This document shows positions 6,545-9,890 of a DNA stretch of 9,890 bases, piece by piece. The first letter of the stretch is position 1, and every line of letters begins with the position of its first letter. The stretch comes from an uncultured Alphaproteobacteria bacterium (GTDB lineage Bacteria > Pseudomonadota > Alphaproteobacteria > Rhizobiales > Aestuariivirgaceae): positions 1 to 9,890 of the forward strand of contig CALMLK010000355.1 in the NCBI GenBank assembly GCA_937868035.1, in the 5' to 3' direction. Below the pieces are notes generated by a model, which made no database searches, was not told where the DNA came from, and worked only from the letters and a program-made list of their open reading frames with translations. The translations under genes were made by a program, and so were the position numbers.

Positions 6545-7285
6545 ATGTTTTCTCTCGCAGGCAAGACAGCCCTCATCACCGGCGCATCGGGCGGGATTGG
6601 TGCGGCCGTGGCCAAGGCGCTGCACGCGGCAGGCGCCACCATCGCCATCTCCGGCACGCGCGCCAATGTGCTGGAAGAATTGAAGGCCGCGCTGGGCGGA
6701 GAGCGCGTGCATGTGGTGCCGTGCAATCTCTCCAGTGCGGAAGATGTGGAAAAGCTCGTGCCATCTGCCGAGGCGGCAATGGGTGGTCTCGATATTCTCG
6801 TCAACAATGCCGGCATCACCCGCGATGGCCTTGCCATGCGCATGAAGGATGACGACTGGCAGGCGGTGCTGGACGTGAACCTCACGTCCTCGTTCCGCCT
6901 TGCCCGTGCCGCCATGAAGCTGATGATGAAGAAGCGCTGGGGCCGCATCGTTTCGGTGACCTCCGTGGTGGGCGTCACCGGCAATCCCGGGCAGGCGAAC
7001 TACGTTGCCAGCAAGGCGGGCCTCATCGGATTGTCGAAGTCGCTGGCGCAGGAACTGGCCAGCCGCAACGTCACCGTGAACTGCGTCGCGCCCGGCTTCA
7101 TCGCCACCGCCATGACGGAAGCGCTGAACGACAAGCAGAAGGAAGCGATCCTGGGCCGCATCCCGGCGGGCCGCATGGGCTCGTCGGATGATATTGCCGC
7201 CGCTGTCCTCTATCTCGCCTCGGAAGAGGCGGGCTACGTCACGGGCCAGACGCTGCACGTCAACGGCGGCATGGCGATGATCTAG
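6545..7285 (+). CDS. fabG: 3-oxoacyl-ACP reductase
   Basis: FabG is the NADPH-dependent ketoreductase that reduces 3-oxoacyl-ACP to 3-hydroxyacyl-ACP in each fatty acid elongation round. It is a classical short-chain dehydrogenase of 246 residues. It has the cofactor motif TGASGGIG (12-19), NNAG (87-90), and the complete catalytic tetrad Asn112, Ser140, Tyr153 and Lys157 (YVASK). The C-terminus VTGQTLHVNGGMAMI is typical of genuine FabG from rhizobia, which argues against a generic short-chain dehydrogenase. The ribosome-binding site AAAGG (6530-6534) lies within the end of fabD. The stop codon TAG interlocks with the recQ stop on CTAG. The usual next gene, acpP, is replaced by convergent recQ. 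Confidence 0.96.
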   Translation: MFSLAGKTALITGASGGIGAAVAKALHAAGATIAISGTRANVLEELKAALGGERVHVVPCNLSSAEDVEKLVPSAEAAMGGLDILVNNAGITRDGLAMRMKDDDWQAVLDVNLTSSFRLARAAMKLMMKKRWGRIVSVTSVVGVTGNPGQANYVASKAGLIGLSKSLAQELASRNVTVNCVAPGFIATAMTEALNDKQKEAILGRIPAGRMGSSDDIAAAVLYLASEEAGYVTGQTLHVNGGMAMI

Positions 7286-9126
7286 CGGGCTTTCGCCGTT
7301 TCGGCGGCGAAGTCGCGGATCTCCTGCAGGAAGATCTCGCCCAGCTGTTCCAGCTTGCTGGCGCCCACGCCATTCACCTCGGCGAAATCCCATTTCGTCA
7401 GGGGTTTCTTTTGCGCCATGTCGATCAGGCTGCGGTCGGAGAAGATGATGTAGGCGGCAACACCGCGCTGCTTGGCGAGCTTGAGGCGAAGCGCCTTGAG
7501 CCGCGCCAGCAATTCATCCGCCTGCGAGTCGCGTGGCGCGCCAGCGGAACCGGAATCCACCCGCTTGTCCTTGCGGGTCTGGCGCACCATGTCGGGGCGA
7601 TACTGGAACGGCAATTCGCCATCGAGCAGGCGCCGCCCCTTGGCCGACAGCGACAACCCGCCGAAGCCCGCCACATCCAACGTCAGCATGCCGCCACCCA
7701 CAAGTTGCCGGATGAAGGATTGCCAATGGCTGCGGCTGTGGGCCTTTCCGGCCCCGAACATGGGAAGCACCGAATGCCCGGCATTCATCACCTTGTCGCT
7801 CTGCTTGCCGAGCAGGATATCGGCGATGTGCGCGGCACCATAGCGTTCACCGCTCGCCTGCATGGCAGAACACACAAGCCGCGCTTCCACCGTCCCATCC
7901 ACACGCTCCACGGGGTCGAGACAGACGTCGCAGTTTCCGCAGGGCTCTGAATATTCCCCGAAGTAGCCGAGCAGCGACTGCCGGCGGCAATCCGGCGCTT
8001 CGCAATAGGCGACCAGTGCATCGAGCCTTTTGTGTTCGCGCCGCGCCCGCTCGGCACCGGCCCCTTCATCATCAATGAAGCGCCGCCGCATCTGGATGTC
8101 TTGCAGCCCGAAGACCATGTGCGCATCCGCCGGCGCACCGTCGCGGCCCGCGCGCCCGATTTCCTGATAGTAGGAATCGAGATTCTGCGGCAGGTCGGCG
8201 TGGAAGACGAAGCGCACATCCGGCTTGTCGATGCCCATGCCGAAGGCAATCGTGGCACACACGATGATGCCTTTCTCGGTCATGAACAGGTTCTGCGCGT
8301 TGGCGCGTTCGTCCGCCGAAAGCCCGGCATGATAGGCCACGGCCCGGTGCCCGCTGGCGGCAAGAAGCTGCGCCCATTCCTCCGCGCTGCGGCGCGACAG
8401 GGCATAGACAATGCCGCTCTCGCCGCGGCGGTCTTCGAGGAAGGAGAGCAGTTGCTGCCGCGTGTTGTTCTTGGGGCGGACCGTGAGGCGGCTGTTGGGA
8501 CGGTCGAAGCCGGACACGAACTCCTTCACGCTGCCGCCGAACAGCTTCGCCACGATGTCACGCCGCGTCACTTCATCCGCCGTGGCGGTGAAGGCACCGA
8601 TGGGGACGCCCGGAAATGCCTCGCGCAAGGTTTTCAGCGCATCGTATTCCGGGCGGAAGGAAGCACCCCACTGCGACATGCAATGCACCTCATCGACGGC
8701 GATGAGGCCGATCTCCAACCGGCGCAGCGCCGCGATCATGCGCTCTGTCATCAATCGCTCGGGCGAGAGATAGAGAAGCCGCACCTCGCCCGCCGCCACC
8801 CGCTTCCACACCGCCACGTTGTCGTCGCGGCCTGCGGAGGAGTTGATTGTCTCGGCGGCGACACCGGCAAGTTTGAGGGCCGCGACCTGGTCCTGCATCA
8901 GCGCCACAAGCGGCGAGACCACGATGGCAAGTCCGCTCCGCACCAAGGCCGGCACCTGGTAGCACAGGGATTTCCCCGCCCCCGTCGGCATCACCGCCAG
9001 CGCATGATTGCCCGACGCAAGCTGCGCCACGATCTCTTCCTGACCGGGGCGGAAACTGTCGTAGCCAAAAACGCTGCGGAGAATGTGATGAGGATCGGAC
9101 AAGGGCGAATCGGGATTTCTGTGCAC
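7282..9126 (-). CDS. recQ: ATP-dependent DNA helicase RecQ
   Basis: RecQ is a 3'-to-5' superfamily 2 helicase that unwinds DNA in recombinational repair and replication restart. The product is 614 residues (E. coli about 609). It contains the Q-motif region FRPGQEE (25-31), Walker A MPTGAGKS (46-53), Walker B DEVH (145-148), motif III AFTATADE (178-185) and motif VI QEIGRAGRDG (321-330). The zinc site is Cys380, Cys396, Cys399 and Cys402. A winged-helix RQC region follows (about 405-515), then a C-terminal HRDC domain (about 535-606), so the full bacterial architecture is present. Walker B has Val where DEAH is usual, and the aromatic-rich loop reads SQWGASFRPEY (151-161). The start is GTG at 9126, with a weak GAGAAG element just upstream; a TTG eight codons in is an alternative. 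It converges on fabG with interlocked stops. Confidence 0.96.
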   Translation of the reverse strand: MHRNPDSPLSDPHHILRSVFGYDSFRPGQEEIVAQLASGNHALAVMPTGAGKSLCYQVPALVRSGLAIVVSPLVALMQDQVAALKLAGVAAETINSSAGRDDNVAVWKRVAAGEVRLLYLSPERLMTERMIAALRRLEIGLIAVDEVHCMSQWGASFRPEYDALKTLREAFPGVPIGAFTATADEVTRRDIVAKLFGGSVKEFVSGFDRPNSRLTVRPKNNTRQQLLSFLEDRRGESGIVYALSRRSAEEWAQLLAASGHRAVAYHAGLSADERANAQNLFMTEKGIIVCATIAFGMGIDKPDVRFVFHADLPQNLDSYYQEIGRAGRDGAPADAHMVFGLQDIQMRRRFIDDEGAGAERARREHKRLDALVAYCEAPDCRRQSLLGYFGEYSEPCGNCDVCLDPVERVDGTVEARLVCSAMQASGERYGAAHIADILLGKQSDKVMNAGHSVLPMFGAGKAHSRSHWQSFIRQLVGGGMLTLDVAGFGGLSLSAKGRRLLDGELPFQYRPDMVRQTRKDKRVDSGSAGAPRDSQADELLARLKALRLKLAKQRGVAAYIIFSDRSLIDMAQKKPLTKWDFAEVNGVGASKLEQLGEIFLQEIRDFAAETAKAR

Positions 9127-9169
9127 GCTTCTCTATCCAAGCCACGACCTCCGCGCGAGGAAACAGTGG

Positions 9170-9197
9170 TTGCCGCGCGGCTTGCACCGCGTGGCAA
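9170..9197. repeat. 11-bp inverted repeat with 6-base loop, possible operator or leader hairpin
   Basis: The arms TTGCCGCGCGG (9170-9180) and CCGCGTGGCAA (9187-9197) surround the loop CTTGCA. The only non-Watson-Crick position (G9175 with T9192) would be a G-U pair in plus-strand RNA, so the stem is effectively continuous in a rightward transcript. No run of T follows, so it is not a standard terminator. It lies 66 bases before the haloperoxidase-like start and 44 bases before the recQ start. This suits an operator serving one or both promoters, or a leader structure. Confidence 0.45.
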
Positions 9198-9249
9198 TGT
9201 CATGCTTAAACGTCATTATTCGAGAGCTGAATTAAATCGGCCACACCTC

Positions 9250-9255
9250 AGGGAG
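9250..9255 (+). promoter_or_regulatory. Ribosome-binding site of the Tat-exported protein gene
   Basis: AGGGAG lies seven bases before the ATG at 9263. This strong, well-spaced site fixes the start and therefore the twin-arginine signal peptide at the very N-terminus. Confidence 0.7.
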
Positions 9256-9262
9256 AACGTCC

Positions 9263-9890
9263 ATGCGCCTGTCTCGCCGCGCCTTTGGTGCGGGTCTTGC
9301 CGCCTCGGCTGCTGCCATGTCAGTTGCGCCCGCCCGCGCCGCCGAACCGGCTCACGTCCTGCGTTCGTGGTATTCGCTGATCCTGGAACTGGTGCGCCAG
9401 ACCCCCACATATTCGCCGCCCGTGGCCGCACGCGCCTTCGCCTATCTCGGCATCACCACATTTGAAGCCGTGGCCAGCGGCTCATCAGTGCTGCAATCAC
9501 TGGCGGGGCAGGCGCGCAAGCTGGCGGATGTGCCGCAACGCAAGACGGGTGGAACCTACGACAATGCGGTGATCGTGCATGCGGCCATGGCCTATGCCGC
9601 GCAGACCTATTTTGGCAACACCGGTCCTTCCGGTCTGCGGGCCATGAAGGCGCTGGAAAAGAAGCTGCACACGGAAGCCGCGCAAGGCCTCGACAACAGC
9701 GTCTGGGAAGAAAGTGCCGCCTACGGCAAGCAGGTCGCTGAACACATTCACGCCTGGTCCATGGGTGATGGCGGCGCGGTGGTGGAAAACCTCGGCTTCC
9801 CGGAGGAGTGGACCCTGACGAAAGGCCCCGCCCATTGGGTGCAGACCAACACGCTTGCCCTGCAACAGAAGCCGCTGCTGCCGCACTGGG
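9263..9890 (+). CDS. Tat-exported vanadium-haloperoxidase/PAP2-like protein (partial, N-terminal part)
   Basis: The first 209 residues are visible and the gene continues past the right edge. The N-terminus MRLSRRAFGAGLAAS is a twin-arginine signal (Arg5-Arg6, Phe8), followed by a small-residue hydrophobic stretch and a signal-peptidase site at about residue 26 (ARA-AEP). The mature protein should therefore be folded before export to the periplasm. The mature part is alpha-helical in character. It resembles the N-terminal half of vanadium-dependent haloperoxidase-like proteins of the PAP2 superfamily: a helix with WYSLILELVRQTPTYSPPVAARAF, split here as WYSLILELV and TPTYSPPVAARAF, then FEAVASG, and near the window end PAHWVQTN and LLPHW, which recall that family's W-x-P-T ... 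P-H-W-G segment. The vanadate or phosphate-binding residues are in the missing half. Haloperoxidase or phosphatase activity is therefore unproven. Confidence 0.72.
   Translation, partial: MRLSRRAFGAGLAASAAAMSVAPARAAEPAHVLRSWYSLILELVRQTPTYSPPVAARAFAYLGITTFEAVASGSSVLQSLAGQARKLADVPQRKTGGTYDNAVIVHAAMAYAAQTYFGNTGPSGLRAMKALEKKLHTEAAQGLDNSVWEESAAYGKQVAEHIHAWSMGDGGAVVENLGFPEEWTLTKGPAHWVQTNTLALQQKPLLPHW

Larger units (their letters stand above)
9127..9262. promoter_or_regulatory. Divergent intergenic region, recQ / haloperoxidase-like gene
   Basis: This 136-base gap holds the starts of both divergent genes. Its right half is locally AT-rich (9203-9237). It contains a strong inverted repeat (9170-9197) and the ribosome-binding site of the rightward gene. 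A possible rightward promoter is TTGCAC (9182-9187), 17 bases, CTTAAA (9205-9210), but each hexamer matches consensus at only three positions. No intrinsic terminator or small gene is evident. Confidence 0.55.

Noticed and set aside
7292..7311. Hairpin TTCGCCG / CGGCGAA just after the fabG stop, considered as a terminator
   Set aside because: No T-run follows on either strand and it lies within the recQ C-terminal codons, so its symmetry is more simply explained by coding sequence.
5579..7393. A 604-codon open frame on the minus strand
   Set aside because: It lies antisense to fabD and fabG, both certain genes with complete catalytic motifs. Its product is rich in His, Arg and Gly with no domain pattern, as expected of a shadow frame in GC-rich DNA.
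8032..9465. A 477-codon open frame on the plus strand
   Set aside because: It is antisense to recQ and then runs out of frame into the haloperoxidase-like gene. Its composition is typical of a shadow frame and there is no recognisable motif.
1..9890. Search for CRISPR arrays, tRNA genes, insertion sequences and phage or defence genes
   Set aside because: No regular repeats, cloverleaf-like sequences, transposase motifs or terminal repeats were seen. All long gene-bearing stretches are explained by ordinary chromosomal genes.

Overview
The window reads as chromosomal DNA of a GC-rich alphaproteobacterium, most likely of the Hyphomicrobiales (rhizobial) type. This is judged from the strongly GC-biased coding sequence, a fabD-fabG pair whose FabG ends as rhizobial FabG proteins do (from memory), and a rhizobial style of RecQ. 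It is gene-dense. I see no tRNA, rRNA, CRISPR array, insertion sequence or phage gene, and no gene-free stretch longer than about 150 bases.

Left part (1-3477): a class III aminotransferase runs leftward off the edge. Diverging from it across a 63-base gap is a tight three-gene operon: an acetylpolyamine amidohydrolase of the histone deacetylase fold, a GNAT N-acetyltransferase and a beta-hydroxyacid-dehydrogenase-type oxidoreductase. Both operon junctions are 4-base ATGA overlaps, so the three proteins are probably translationally coupled. The set suggests metabolism of an amine or diamine through an N-acetylated intermediate. The exact substrate cannot be read from sequence.

Middle (3474-7285): a membrane-bound sensor histidine kinase with a large extracytoplasmic sensor region and no adjacent response regulator runs leftward. 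It diverges from fabD-fabG, the malonyl-CoA:ACP transacylase and 3-oxoacyl-ACP reductase of fatty acid synthesis. The 149-base gap between them holds a near-palindrome resembling a CtrA box and a consensus -35 element. The acpP and fabF genes that usually follow fabG in this group are absent at this site.

Right part (7282-9890): recQ converges on fabG. It diverges from the start of a gene for a Tat-exported protein that looks like a vanadium-haloperoxidase/PAP2-type protein, cut by the window edge. The gap between the two holds a strong 11-bp inverted repeat.

Both convergent gene pairs in the window end in interlocked stop codons on a self-complementary tetramer (TTAA at 3474-3477, CTAG at 7282-7285). 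Neither junction has room for a separate terminator. The most interesting candidate system is the divergent aminotransferase / deacetylase-acetyltransferase-oxidoreductase module. It is built from known families, but I do not recognise the combination as a described pathway.
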